The position numbers and the translations under genes are program-made. The notes under the pieces were generated by a model. It did no database searches and was not told the origin of the DNA. It saw only the letters and a program-made list of their open reading frames with translations. DNA of 64,000 nucleotides from Urechis unicinctus (Eukaryota > Annelida > Polychaeta > Xenopneusta > Urechidae): the NCBI GenBank assembly GCA_034190875.2, contig CM067355.1, positions 29,485,086 to 29,549,085 of the forward strand. The letters run 5' to 3'. Numbering within the stretch: position 1 is the first letter of the stretch; each line of letters begins with the position of its first letter. Below are positions 26,090 to 42,100 of this stretch, piece by piece.

Positions 26090-26713
26090 GTTATATCATG
26101 CATTGCTGACGGGTTGCTATTACCATCTAGCTTATGTATCTCATGTGCGGACGAATCATGCTCATAACCTAGTTTACATCTGTACGCAAATGTACCGATA
26201 ACAAATCTATCATACATTCTGCATTGCTATACACTAGCAAAATGGTACAAGGATGCACTTTATACTTTTACGGTATTATTTTGACTTTATTGTAGATATC
26301 GTACTTAATTTTCACGCACTAATTGAATGAGTTAATGGTCTTCGAAGAGAACAAACTTTGTGTTATGAATGCAGTGCGGTTGCTCAACAGCGTTTTAAAT
26401 TTGCTCTTTATGGAAATCCACGAGTAAATTATAGATATTTAGCAGTGCTGTTGTTTGTTGTCAATCTATGCTATGTTATTAAATGATGGTTAGGATCAAC
26501 CCAATAAAATTCAACATCATAGTTGTTACAATGTTCTGAAGGAGGTCGCAAAACGCAACCTGGTTTTAGTTTACCGATTGAAGTAGAGTTACTAGTTTTC
26601 TGAGCGTATGTGTGGTAGATGGTTAGGCGTTTCAAGAGTTGTAGCACATTGATGGATGGAGCTAAATAGTTGGGAAGCGCGGCTAAATGGATAATAGTGA
26701 AATGTGCCGAATT

Positions 26714-26970
26714 GACTCACCAACCTAGCCCCTCACTTACTCTACTGTTCACGCTAGCACCCACTCAATTACTCGGTCACTCAATTACTCACTAACTCCC
26801 TTAGTCGTTTATTCACTCACTCACCATCTCACTTACTAACCCACTTACTCGTTCACTCACCGACCCCATCACTGAATCACTCACCCGAACTCAGTCACCC
26901 ATTCACTCTCTAGTTTATTTGCTCATCCACCCACACCCCTATTTACTCAGGCCCTTGCTTGCAAACTCAT
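26714..26970 (+). repeat. Degenerate ACTC-type repeat (unit B)
   Basis: Homologous to 20,814-21,066, with only scattered substitutions and a small insertion near its left end. It is non-coding. Confidence 0.85.
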
Positions 26971-27380
26971 TTGTGTGTCACTGTAACGTACGTGATGACT
27001 CCCAGCGTTCTGAAAGACCACGTTACGTTGTTATCCATAAGGTGCACTTATGCTACATCTCCCCAGGGAACCACCCTCATTAAATGCATGTGAAGCGTTA
27101 CGAATATATCTCCCAGACGATAGTGACTCAATCCATGCCATATATATAATAACTGCGCTGCAGCAGCTGCCGTTTCCAATTATGTTACTCTGACATCCAT
27201 AACCCAAATACTTGTATGTGTAAGAAAACGTCTATTCATACGTTCGCATGAAATGTAGTATTGCTACCCAAATCATCAACAGTACATGCAGGAATCCCAT
27301 TTCTAAAAACAGCCTATGAAGCAAACAAAACATCTTTTTCAGAAAATCGCAACAAAATGTTATTGATGTTGACCTGTCTA

Positions 27381-27700
27381 ATGTATGTATGTATGTATGT
27401 ATGTATGTATGTATGTATGTATGTATGTATGTATGTATGTATGTATGTATGTATGTATGTATGTATGTATGTATGTATGTATGTATGTATGTATGTATGT
27501 ATGTATGTATGTATGTATGTATGTATGTATGTATGTATGTATGTATGTGTATGTATGTATGTATGTATGTATGTATGTATGTATGTATGTATGTATGTAT
27601 GTATGTATGTATGTATGTATGTATGTATGTATGTATGTATGTGTATGTATGTATGTTTATGTTTGTATGCGTCTATGTATTTATGTATGCATGTTTGTAT
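27381..27700 (+). repeat. (ATGT)n microsatellite, about 320 bp (unit B)
   Basis: At the same place in the unit as 21,544-22,318, but less than half as long and much purer, with very few CTGT variants. The flanks are homologous on both sides. Confidence 0.98.
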
Positions 27701-29152
27701 CAATTTGTTAAATATGTGTGACTATCAATTATATTGTCGCCAACTACCTCACACTGATATAAGCAGCGTCAACATATCATGCCACATTGCCGCAAATTGA
27801 TGAACGACTGCTTTAGATACGCTGTTATTGGTTTCCTTTTTCAATATAGGCCACTATGCTTTCTTATGTTGCACATTGGATAATATAGCAAGCTTTTATG
27901 TCAGAAGTGCCACTCTTGTGCAATATGGGGTCATGTGAACTGTTTAATACAATTAAACCAGAACTAATATCAGCATTGTTTAATATGCCGCTATTGGTGT
28001 GTGCAATTTATGCATCTTGCACCCACTACTTGTTTTGTATTGTTAGCCATCTAGATTGATATAAAACCCTTGTATTTGCACAAAAGATAACTCGAAATTG
28101 TGCATTGATGTAGCTGCATTGTACGCATATACAAAGCAATAGCCATGCTCTCAGTAATAATATTACATACTCATTAGTAAATACTTTCACCGTGTCGTCA
28201 ATAGCCCCAGTAACTGTCGTTGTCATCGCAAAAGACCCTGGATGCATGCTGTCTGTAAACTGGGTGCTAGGCTATAGTGAAGCGACCGACAATGTCAACA
28301 TCAATCACTTATGTGACTGTTGGTTCGACCTTCACACCGCCTATGCCACGTAAAGCCATGTTTGTCGTCGTGATACCAGATAATCCATCATTTACATCCC
28401 CCACCGACGACTTATATAGTCAAGAGGCTGGTCAGCCAATATTAGCATCAACGTCGGCGCTCATCGATAATATTTTGCATTCAAGCAGGGTCTTTTGTGC
28501 AGCCGTTGTGAAATAAATAAGTAAAAAATATCATATTTTGAAATTATGTTCAACAGTTAACTGTTTGTGATACCAAATTTGATGCAAGGGTTTGAATACA
28601 CATTTTAATTATCTAATTGTACCTCAGAGACATCATAACACAAAATTGTCTTCATCATAAGTTCATCGGGAAATCTCCAGCTTTTAAAATAAAACATTAC
28701 GTGACGGAAGTGTTTCTAACGTTCTTCATTCTAGTTCAAGTTCAGGTCTAGAATTCACCAAACGGAATTATTGCGCTTTGTATTCCACCTATATTGATCG
28801 CTCTCTATTTTTTTACCAAAGTGCAATTGCCCTGTACCTCCACGCTAGCATAGTCTACTGGATATAATCGCTTAAAATACAATGGACAGTATATTGCGAC
28901 AACTTATATTGGACGATAACGTGTTTAATTCCAGCTAACCTTGATTATCGGTGCGCTAAAATGAACATATGCACCATACGTGCACGTTGCTATTCCAGCA
29001 TAATAAACAGACATATGTTACTCCGTAGCATTACGCGCGTCCGTCTATGAATGACGGGTTGTGTTAATAACTACTTTAGTGCATGGTATCGATGCCAACA
29101 ACCCACTGGAACTAGATACTTGCAATGACTGGGGGTGCTTTGGTTTAGGTTT

Positions 29153-29240
29153 GAGAGCCGCTCAGGAGGATAAAACTAATTGCAGTTAGCTCTCCAGTCG
29201 AATAAACACAGCCAGTAGTGGACGCACTACATGGTGCTTT
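29153..29240 (+). promoter_or_regulatory. Upstream block conserved in all three units (copy C)
   Basis: The same block as in units A and B, with slightly more changes (for example ACTAATTGCAGTTAG for ACCAATTACAGCGAG), but the CAGCCAGTAGTGGACGCA core is intact. Its survival in the decayed unit is the reason for suspecting function. Confidence 0.3.
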
Positions 29241-30001
29241 TATCCATTGGGATAGTCTTCTATGGTTTTCTGTGGAGAATCATATTTTGCTTCGGTTCAA
29301 TGTCTGCATTGTTCCTCTCTTCACAATGCATATTCATTAGAGCTACAGAATATGGCACCATATTCGTTTTGCGTGGCGGGTGTTAGTTTGTGTCTGTAAA
29401 AGCTATTGGTATGATTTGTTATGATATTGCTGGAAGGGAACACGCGAGAGTACATTGTATGCTGAAAAATTAAGGTGTCATTACTTGTTCCTCACTGATA
29501 TCAGGCGGTACCGTCGAGAATTCCCGATACCGGATACCATCACGCCCCAGACAACACATATTTAATTGGTAATGAGTGTTACCGGGGCATATCTAGGGTT
29601 TCGCTCTTTGAGGTGTGGGCTAAATGAGGTTCATGGATGGGCAGTTTACCAGCGATCGATTGTTCCTCCTTCGCTTAATCGTTACATTATTTAGACCAAT
29701 TAGGCACTCCATCATTAAGGACGCATATTGCACTTCCTTCAGGGGCTGACGTCATATGTGAATGGTTAAGAGTCCAAAAGAAGCAATTACTTATTTATCA
29801 ATGGCACAATAATGTTTAAGTGAGTAAATTACCAACATTTTAATCATCCTTTTCTCAATATATGGTTTTATCGCCTTCTTTACTGCTCTCAACGTGATCA
29901 TTGATATAAAAGTCATCCCTTGCACGTGCGAGTGTCATCATGTTGCGACAGCTGTATTCGACGGCTTTTATTAGCAGAAAGGCCCAGCCCAAGCTGTCAC
30001 C

Positions 30002-30268
30002 ATGCCGGTGGTTGTGATGCAGCCAAGTGAACACACCACCATTTTGGGTACCAACACAGGTCCAAGCACCCACATCGCACTGGCTGTACTCACCTTCACA
30101 AGTCAGCATTTTGGATTGTTACATCCAGTTGGAGAATTCCCAAAATATGCAGAAATTTATGTACCTTCCTTTGGCGACAAAATGTATGATGTACTGTATA
30201 CTGTTCCGGGATTTATTTTGGGCTTTATTTTAGATATCGGACTTATTTCTTGTGCACATGCCCTGTAA
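30002..30268 (+). pseudogene. CD225/dispanin pseudogene, copy C
   Basis: Exon 1 is kept from the ATG (same GTCACCATGCCGG context) through residues equivalent to 1-32 of gene A, with changes at positions 10, 15, 17 and 23. After LTF the sequence jumps to the equivalent of about 19,388, inside the gene A intron, so the splice donor and the NPLFG end of exon 1 are lost. A second gap joins intron sequence (about 19,425) to sequence beyond exon 2 (about 20,330), removing exon 2 entirely. The remaining 88-codon frame runs through former intron and downstream DNA. It lacks the CD225 loop and second helix, so it is very unlikely to work as a CD225 protein. Confidence 0.8.
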
Positions 30269-30620
30269 CTAAATGAGTAAATAGGCTTTGAAGAAGAACA
30301 GACTTTGCTTTTTGAACGCGGTAAGGTTGATCAAGATCCTTTTTACTCAGCGCTTTATGGAAATCCACAATACTTTTCGATATTTAACAGTGCTGGTGTT
30401 TGTTGTCAATCTATGCTATGTTAATGAATGTTGGTTAAGATCTACCCAGTACAATTAAACATCATGTGTATTGCAAAGCTTTAATGGTTCATCGATCGAA
30501 TTAAAGACAATAGTTTTCCGAGAGTGCTTGTGGTAACGGCGAGTTGTAGCACATTGATGGATAAAAATTGAATTTGTTGGACAGCTCTGCAAATTGGATA
30601 ATAACGAAATGTGCAGAATT

Positions 30621-30920
30621 GACTCACCAAATAAGCACCACATGCACTATATTGCTCACGCTATCACCCACTCAATTAATCAGTCACTCATTTACACATT
30701 TACCCTCTTACTCACCAACTCACTCACATGCTCACTAACTTACAATCACTTATTCACTCACTCTTTTATTCACTCACTCACTCACTATCTCACTTGCTTA
30801 CTCACTCACTCATTCATTCGCCGACAACATCACTAATTAGTTCTCAGGCTCAATAACTCACTTACTCACTCACTCGCTCATTTGTTCATCAACCCACACA
30901 CTCATTTACTTGCTAACTTC
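30621..30920 (+). repeat. Degenerate ACTC-type repeat (unit C)
   Basis: The counterpart of 20,814-21,066 in the diverged unit. It has more perfect CACTCACTCACT runs than A or B, so the array has expanded or been homogenised independently. Confidence 0.8.
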
Positions 30921-31445
30921 TTCATGTGTCACTGGAACGTACTTGATGACACAATTCGTTCATTGCAGATTGTCGAAGGTATGGAGCCATACCAACATAT
31001 ACTCTCTCCTTGTCTGCAGACAACTATGGATAATGGCTCAGATTATAAGTGTTCTGGAAGCTCACGTTTCGCTGTTTTCCATCAGATGTACACGTCCAGA
31101 CGAACAAACATCATCACATGCATGTGCAGCATATAACGTTAACAATATGATTGCCACCTCTTGAAAGAGGTTTAGGGACATACCAGACGATAGTGTCACG
31201 GTACATGTTATGCAAAATAATTGCGTTACATCCGCTGCCATTTCAAACACAGGCATCCTTAACCCAAATACTTGTGTAGCGTGAAGAAACATCTACGCAT
31301 TAATGCTATCCAAATCATCAACTGTGCATGGAGTAATAACATTTCTAGGAAACATCTTGTGAAGCAAAAAACAGGTTTCGTCAATAAAATATACATGCAA
31401 CAACAATGTTACTTATGTCGACCTGTAGGGATTCTCACGACCTCT

Positions 31446-31458
31446 GTATATGTGTATG

Positions 31459-31492
<34 letters not shown>

Positions 31493-31911
31493 TGTATGTA
31501 TGTATGTATGTATGTATGTATGTATGTGTATGTATGTATGTATGTATGTATGTATGTATGTATGTATGTATGTATGTATGTATGTATGTATGTATGTATG
31601 TATGTATGTATGTATGTATGTATGTATGTATGTATGTATGTATGTATGTATGTATGTATGTATGTATGTATGTATGTATGTATGTATGTATGTATGTATG
31701 TATGTATGTATCTGTATGTGTATGTATGTATGTATGTATGTATGTATGTATGTATGTATGTATGTATGTATGTATGTATGTATGTATGTATGTATGTATG
31801 TATGTATGTATGTGTCTGTATGTCTGTATGTATGTATGTATGTATGTATGTATGTATGTATGTCTATGTATGTCTGTATGTATGTATGTATGTATGTATG
31901 TCTGTATATAT
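31446..31911 (+). repeat. (ATGT)n microsatellite, about 465 bp (unit C)
   Basis: The third array at the homologous position, with occasional GTGT and CTGT variants. It forms the right edge of the duplicated region: the sequence after it is unrelated to the spacer after the arrays in units A and B. Confidence 0.98.
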
Positions 31912-32185
31912 AACAGTTGGCTCCCAATGGCACATATCTGACTGATTACAACTCTAGGGTATCTTAATAGCAATATGCACCACTAATGCCTCTCTTGTTT
32001 GCAATCCACTCCTTTTGCAAGCTAGGATGCATAGACTTGTCGGGAAACGACAATCACACCATATCGTGCATAATCAATAGCGCCGTCATTATAATATGGT
32101 TCAAAGAGGTGTCAGAGTGCTGCAAAGAGGTAATGGAGTGCTGCGCTTACGCTCGTCGATACAGTAATAATCCGTTTGTAACCCT

Positions 32186-32230
32186 AACACACACACGAAC
32201 GCATGTTTACACACACACATACACACACAC

Positions 32231-32264
<34 letters not shown>

Positions 32265-32268
32265 TTAT

Positions 32269-32354
<86 letters not shown>

Positions 32355-32395
32355 GAGTGTGTGTGAGTGTGTGTGTGAGTGTGTGCGTGTGTGTG
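32186..32395. repeat. Compound (CA)n-(TA)n-(TG)n repeat
   Basis: CA repeats at about 32,186-32,243, TA repeats at about 32,245-32,350, and GT repeats with GAGT variants at about 32,355-32,395. The CA and TG arms are complementary, so the whole array can fold as one long hairpin around the TA core. ORFs through it are repeat artefacts. Confidence 0.97.
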
Positions 32396-34778
<2,383 letters not shown>

Positions 34779-37700
34779 GATTTTGTGTGTGCGAACATAC
34801 TATAATAAGGAAAATTTCAGTAATTGGGTGCAAACTGATATTCTAGCACAATCGTGCGCTGATGCGCCGTCTTACAGTGTCCTTCGCAGTTAACCACTGA
34901 CAATATTATGGCACTCTACTATCTGTAATTTGTCCGTTAAAAGAATGCTTAAAGAGCTCAATCTTTTGTCCGATTTATTACAAGCTGAAGTCATAGACAT
35001 TCTCTGTACGCTGTAATCCAAGAAGTCTCATGCCGTGTAAGTATAAGTATAAAAAGAAAACTGTACCTTGGCTTAATAGCCCTTCGTGCACTCCGAAAGG
35101 GTTTTTTTTATTTAATAAGACCTTGTGTATAATCGCTTGTATATATACTAATCATTAAAGCTCCGTCCGTCACGATTGAAACACACAGTATGGTGTGAAG
35201 CTGTATAACGTTCAGCCTATTTGACATTTAGTCGTCATCTTCATGAATGATTCACACTAAGAGCAATATATTTGTCAAATATTCTGCACGATTTCTTACG
35301 TCTCGGTAAGTGTGCATTAACGAAACGTCTGTTCGTACCTAAGCCGTTTTTGTGATATCTCGGCGGATATTTACGTGACATTTGCAGAAATGACAGTATT
35401 TCATGAGCCTAAAAGGCATTGCTTTACTAGTAGCATTTATGGTTTGTATCTCGTCTTCGATTGTTTCTCGATTAATTATGCTAATATGGTTGCAGCATAA
35501 TCTATAAAGCAGATAGGCTACCTCACCACATTTGCATATGGAGCTTGAACTCTAATAAATAGTTTACTTACAAGTGCGTAACTGCGTTAAAGCAATGCCT
35601 TTAACGGAAAGCTAATTGTTTCGTATTTGACCATTCCGACTATGCATATCGATTTAACTAACTTAATGATTGGTTGCACTTGTGTAATTCAAACATTGAT
35701 TTTGTCAGTGTAAAACAAACATACAACACCACATTATTGCACGACAAATTTACTTTTGGGTAGTTGCTACATATCATTGTAGTTTATGGTGCATGTTCTC
35801 CAATTCGCAAAATAATGCGGATCGGTTTGTTGTAGATTATATTATATGTCTGGTATTAAAGTTATTCAAATGTGACTCCTGAGAGATATGGCTGCATAAA
35901 ATTCAAACTATGCTTGCACATCTTATGGTATGTTGTGCTGATAATAAGGCTAATGCAATATTTCATTGCCAAATTGGATCCGAACCCGATGATAATACTT
36001 TTTCATCCGAAAATGTCGTTCTATCTCTAACAAGTTAAAGATAAATTTTCAGTCCTTATCATATTTTCGTAATAAGTCGGAAATACCACGCTGCGTCCAA
36101 CAACCACTCTTCCAGCTGTTCATGTGTGTAAAATAATTGTATTCGTAAACTCGTTAGTACTACGTAAATAAACCTCGTAATGGCATTACACGTGAATGTG
36201 TATTCACCAGTTGTTATGCCAAGCCGTGACATATGGTTCCAATTTCATGACACCGCCAAAGGTATGGCTCAGGAATACTTTTTGCTTTGTCTCTAGAATT
36301 ATCCATATTACTGCATGTTCAAAGAAAATATTACTGGGATTATTTTCACACATTATATCTTCTAGTCCCAGACTTATAAATAAAATTTTGCTCTTCGCCA
36401 TCAGTTTCAAGAACACTCCCGTCGTTAATGGAAAAGCACTTAGCGACGAGATACGACTTAATCTGACTATGCACTATGCGTAAAGGACATACATCACATT
36501 ATGAGACACTCGACTTGAAAATATGCCATGTTAAACACACAGTGTCGAACATCGCTGTAATACGCGATTCACCGATCTAAATAGCGATACTGATTCTTGG
36601 AATATAATGATTGATGATGACAACAACAAAAATCATTTGCTGAACAATGCTTCGAGAGCGTCGTTAATGTCTTAATGTTTCACGCACCGTTTTTACAGCG
36701 ATACGAAACCCATGAAGCATCACAGCACATTATTACACGACTGATCTGGTAGCCAGGGTCATGGAAAACTTTTGCAATATTGGCTATCATTATTCCCTCG
36801 TCTTACATTATGGCCGACATTGCATTATCTTGTAATAAACTGCTGATGTTTATGACATAAGCACCTCATCAGGCATCTGTATCGCAACGAAATATTTTAG
36901 GGCGGATGTTAATGTAATGTAGCTCCATGATCGGAAATTCAGGCCAGCGATTTGCCGACTTTCCTGGAAATGGGATCGAATTTTGCTGGTCGGCGATTTC
37001 GATTTTTAGTCCAGGTTTGTGTCCGTCTCATCTGGTCATACCGAGCATCAGTATATTTTGATGGCTTCCTTACTGTACATCTCATCCGATCATGCATGGC
37101 CATCCTTGTGTTTTTGTGTGCATATAATCCGGTCAGATGCGATTAACTTGCGATTAAAATGCCAAGGCGTAGTGATTATGTTGACATTTGAGGTAGAAGA
37201 CTGTTGAGGCAGGAGACTTGTGGAGGATCGGTGGAAAAAATAAGATGTACATTAAATCGGACGTTCTTGTAACCACCAACATAAGACAGCATTACATGTG
37301 TTTTACCCGATTCCAACACATATTGTATTTAAATTAATTTTGTTAGCTGTTCCATACAGGCATGGTTGATTGATTATGTGATTATATTTCAGGTTAAATT
37401 ATTGAACTGGGCACTAGTGGTCAAGGCAGATGCTCCCGACATTGCAGATGCCATGCGCAGGTCGCTTCACAATAGTTCACCAAGAAACCTGTCGCAGTAG
37501 GAAATGACGGGGCAGCCCTAGTAATCAATAATGCAAATAGTTTCACTTCCTACAATGTTGACGCTGGAATCTATGGTGATAATGCAAATTATTTTCTTCC
37601 TGCAATTTCACAAGGGTCAATGTCGACGCTGGAAGTCATGGTACTAATCAATCATGAAAATTGTCCCCGACCTGTCACATGTAAATCCGTTATTACTAAA

Positions 37701-38705
37701 TCAAGATAATAAACGCTTCTGCTGTACTTTGACATGGGTTAAACATATGCGACAGTCAAGGAAACCCTTGGTCAGTTTATTAAGTTTAAAGCTGTATTGC
37801 AGTTGTATCACATTGTGGTTCATTGTTCTACTAGTATGTTATCTTTTTTTTATATTCATGCAGAGCATATAGGATGAAAAATCCGTCAGTGTACAACTAT
37901 GCTTTGATCTAGAGTGGCATAGATAATGCAAATCGGGACATCAGATCAATACATTATTCTGTATGTGACCTCAGAAATCGTCGTCGACGTTCGATATTGA
38001 CATTATAGCCTACAAACATGGAATGTAAACGCGATTTTGAAGAACAGCCTTTGATTTAATTCACTGCGGATAAATATGTACTGCAAAGTTGTGACGATAA
38101 GCATCTAAATATGCTATGTGGTAGTAATCTTAAAATCATGCCCCCCAGATTTGTTTCATTTCACTTCACTAAAGGGGAGCTGCATACTACCAAGCGAAAC
38201 ACTTGGCACTTTAGTCAGGCTAACCACTAACTTAATGCTTATATATCAGGAGTCTAGCCCACTTACATTTACAGGAAACGAAGCGATGGCGTGTGCTTTT
38301 CAATCACATAGATTCATCTTGGCTTATGTCAACGCATGTGATCATTGTGCCACATCAAACATTTACTGCGACATCATGTCAATTTAGCGGCTATTCATAC
38401 GTGCGGAGATTGAAACCTCTGAGCTTTACAGATTTCAATCGTGCACCCATCTGCATTTTTATGGTACATCAATGGAACGCTAGGTGTTGCAATTAAAAAA
38501 ATGTTTGGGCAAGCGTTAAGAAAAACTGTACCATCTATCAACCAAAATAGTTGTAAGATGTCCCATAAAGGCAGCATTGGCTGTATAGTGCAACAATCTG
38601 TATAGTGTTTTAGATACAATGAGCGCTCATGGAGGTAGTACATAGCGAGAGTATACACGTACACAATACATTGTGGGCAGCCCAATGCGCTCACAATCAA
38701 CGCAA
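34779..38705. other. Intergenic DNA, no gene recognised
   Basis: The open frames here (for example 36,196-36,483 and 37,654-37,872 on plus) show no domain or splice context that would single them out. No mobile-element ends or RNA genes were identified. Confidence 0.5.
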
Positions 38706-38706
38706 G

Positions 38707-38738
38707 ATATAGATAGATATAGAGATAGAGATAGAGAT

Positions 38739-38795
<57 letters not shown>

Positions 38796-39121
38796 GAAAG
38801 GGAGAGGGAGAGAGAGATAGAGGGGGATAGAGAGAGAGAGATATGGAGACAGAGACAGAGAGAGAGAGAGAGAGAGATATAGAGGGAGAAAGGGAGAGAT
38901 AGAGAGAGAAATGTATAGAGATATAGATGTACATCTCTATATCTTTGTATATATATATATGTATATATATGTATATATATAGAAAGATCTCTATAGAGAG
39001 GGAGATATCTCTCTATAGATAGATAGATATCCTCAGAGACAGAGATATAGATAGATATATATATCTCTCTCTCTATATATATATATATAGATATCTATAT
39101 ATATATATATATATCTCTATA

Positions 39122-39169
<48 letters not shown>

Positions 39170-39180
39170 TATATATTTAT
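38707..39180. repeat. GA/GATA tract followed by TA and CT/TA repeats
   Basis: A purine-rich GAGA/GATA tract (38,707-38,925) is followed by a perfect palindrome AGATGTACATCT (about 38,925-38,936), TA runs, then CTCTCTCT at about 39,065-39,075 and more TATA with CTCTATATC to about 39,180. The GA part and the downstream TATCTC parts are partly complementary. The ORFs across it are artefacts. Confidence 0.93.
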
Positions 39181-42100
39181 ATATTCATGCGTTCGGGATA
39201 TTGAATTATTATCAATCGCTGAGCGCCAATGTTGGCTAATAGCCAATAAGCCCGACTTTTAGAGAGGTGCTCACAGGCCTGTATACAGATGACGAGTAAC
39301 TGATTTTAGCTTTGCGTGGGGTTTCTATTTACAACAAAATGTGGCCAACGACGCAACTTGCCGAGGTGGGCAACTGCACATCAATAAACGTGGCTGTTGG
39401 ATGATTCTTTAATCAATAACATCTGCAGCTACATGCCTAGGACTAAAGCACCAGTGTTGGGGGGCGCCGTGGCAAAAGAGGGTATAAGACTCTATGTGGC
39501 TTATATATGTTGCGTTGTGATTTTCCCACGTGTTAGTAGTTAAATGTAAAAATATTCTCTCCGGCTAACATGATATATACCGTTCGAAAATTAATGACAC
39601 TATTGTGTGTGGAGCTTTATGCTAGTGGCAATCTACCTTATTCAATCTAGCAATTAAGCAGTTTAAGCTCAGCAGACCATCGCTATTGCTTTAATTCCCG
39701 CTGCCTCTTCGACAAATGTTGATTTGATCTTTAATACAAGGCCCCTATTATCCTCTTAGATAAATGATGTGTACTACACTCAAATTAAAGTTCCTTGAAT
39801 GCTAAACAAGGATAACTTAGAATATACGTTGTCTCATATCCACTCATAGTTTTCGTCTATATTAAGGCACCAGACGAAACCCGACCTACATATCAAGTAA
39901 CCGCGAGTACAGAAGCAACGAGCGCTTGTTATGTTGGTTTGTAAATCGAATGCACTTTACACGCCAGATATTGCATTAACTATAATGCACGGATACAGCC
40001 TTAAATCATTTCTAGAGCAATGTTTATATCTTAAAAGGGTTGCAATGCGTCCTACATCGGGTTATAGGGCATCTTGAGTTATAACATTTACGCGAATGTC
40101 TCAACTATATAGTAAGTTAGCTGTTGCAGGCGCCACTTTATGTGTTTTGCATGTGCTTCTTTTAATGAAATGTGTGCTTCATCATTGTTCATTCAATGAA
40201 CTTTACTAAGATGGTAGCGTTTTATGCAAGCGCTGCATTGATCACGTCAAATTGTTTGGAAAGGGTGTCAAGAGTAGAAATTCAATGCAAATACGATCCT
40301 TGATGTGTGCATTTCAATACCAGAGGCTAGATGGCGTGGTAGGTGTAGGCGCTTGAAAGGATAGGGAAAACACAATCGCTCTCAAATTATGTATGTTATA
40401 GTGGTTTGCCAGGCAAATACGTTAAAACAGTTGATTTAACATGAGTAGGATAATTAATTACCATATTAGTAAGGAAACTGAGCAACTTTCACCTAAACAT
40501 ATCGTGTGAACTAACATAAACAGCTGATCTTTCCAAATTGTCATTATGATTTATATCTGATCTGGGATCGCATCTGGCATTAGAAGTACTTAATATGTTT
40601 ATTGTAAAAAATCCATGGGCCAAATCATTTGGTAATATTTGACCTATAAGCATTCATACATATCGATGAGCTGTAGAAGAAAGTACAATATGCATTATAG
40701 CGATAAAATATTGCTGCATACCGACACTCTGAAGTAGTTTCACCGCCCGTGATTGATGACATAATTCCATGATTATTCCGTCCATGGGGAGTATTGACTA
40801 GCAATGTTTCGATTGAACATACCCCCGATAAGGGTTCCTTTCGTATACAATCGCTTCTTATACTGTATGTTTTCTACTATATATTTTTGTTTTACACACC
40901 ACTATAGTAACGTGTCACATAATTCATATATTAACATCGATATTAATCGTGATGGGGAGTTCAGACAAATGTTGCGACAGCGCAACCGTAGGGAATGCTG
41001 CGAGCATTATCTGCGGCAGTAAGTGACAAGCGCAAAACCAACACTGTGTCTGCATTAACTGCTGCTAATTTTTGTTATTGATATATACTACTTTGACTTA
41101 TATATGTTGCATAATCAGGTATAATGTATTTCTTCTAACGCCCCTTTTCATAATTGTAGCTTGTAAAAGTGGCCATTGGTTATCAGCAACTATATTCAAT
41201 GACGTCACTTACCAGTCATCAACAACACTATCTGGTATCCCTGGATATCGATGTTATGCAATGACATCTGAGCCAAGTACATCATTTTCTTAGCCATATA
41301 TATCACACTTTTAGCCTACTATGTCATGCTCTTAGCCAATTATGTCCTGCTTTGGAACAACAGATGTTCTTTAGTGACATCGAGTATGGATTGTTACAAA
41401 CACATGCCGTATAATCGTTAGGTAAACATAGTATAATACTCAGAGCATAACTTTTATCCAATTACATAAATTCTTCCGGATTATGTCAATTCGAATCTTA
41501 TCTAAAGGTTCATGATAATTCGGTATATGCTTCTATTTCTGTCTCTAATTTGTACAAATCCCTGGTTTGCCATGATATTATTCACATTTCATGACAATTG
41601 TGCTGCTGTCGTTATAGCAGAATTTTCACCGAGCCCCCTACAATATGAATCCACACAGTTATGTAAAATTACAATTGATGAGACTTGACCACGCAATATC
41701 AATTATCATTGCTGATGGTGTGCAAGCAAAATCTGTAATTACAACACTGACGTTTTTCACCAAATACAATTTGAATGCAAATTGAGCTGTGAGAATGACA
41801 TTGGCATTAATATACTGCATGCATGCTTGTTACTGATTCGAGTATTATATTAAAACCATGATATCTTAAAGCGACGAACAACGACGAATTGTAGTGTATG
41901 CTTATGGGCGCCAGTGCCGCTTGTCAATGTATTGGATGAAAATTCATAAATTATCCGCCATTTCAAATCATATGATGACGATTATTCCAAAGTACACTGA
42001 ATAGTATTATACAATTAATTTCTGCATTCCGACATATTGAATTATTTAATTGGCGTGCATTTATTCGATGTGTTATTTTTCCTCGAACTTGATTTACGAG

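Larger units (their letters stand above)
23400..28790 (+). repeat. Segmental tandem duplication, unit B (about 5.4 kb)
   Basis: The second copy of the unit, with the same order of parts as unit A. It is shorter mainly because the (ATGT)n array is shorter and because a segment near its left end is missing: TAATGATCGCT joins directly to ATTGCGACAAC, while units A and C have about 120-150 bp between the equivalent points. Its post-microsatellite spacer (27,700-28,790) matches 22,318-23,400 of unit A. Confidence 0.9.
28790..31911 (+). repeat. Segmental tandem duplication, unit C (about 3.1 kb, diverged)
   Basis: The third and most diverged copy. It matches units A and B from the left boundary to the (ATGT)n array and then stops: the spacer after the array (from 31,912) has no match to 22,318-23,400. 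Internal deletions have removed much of the gene region. Divergence suggests an older duplication than the A/B event. Confidence 0.85.
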
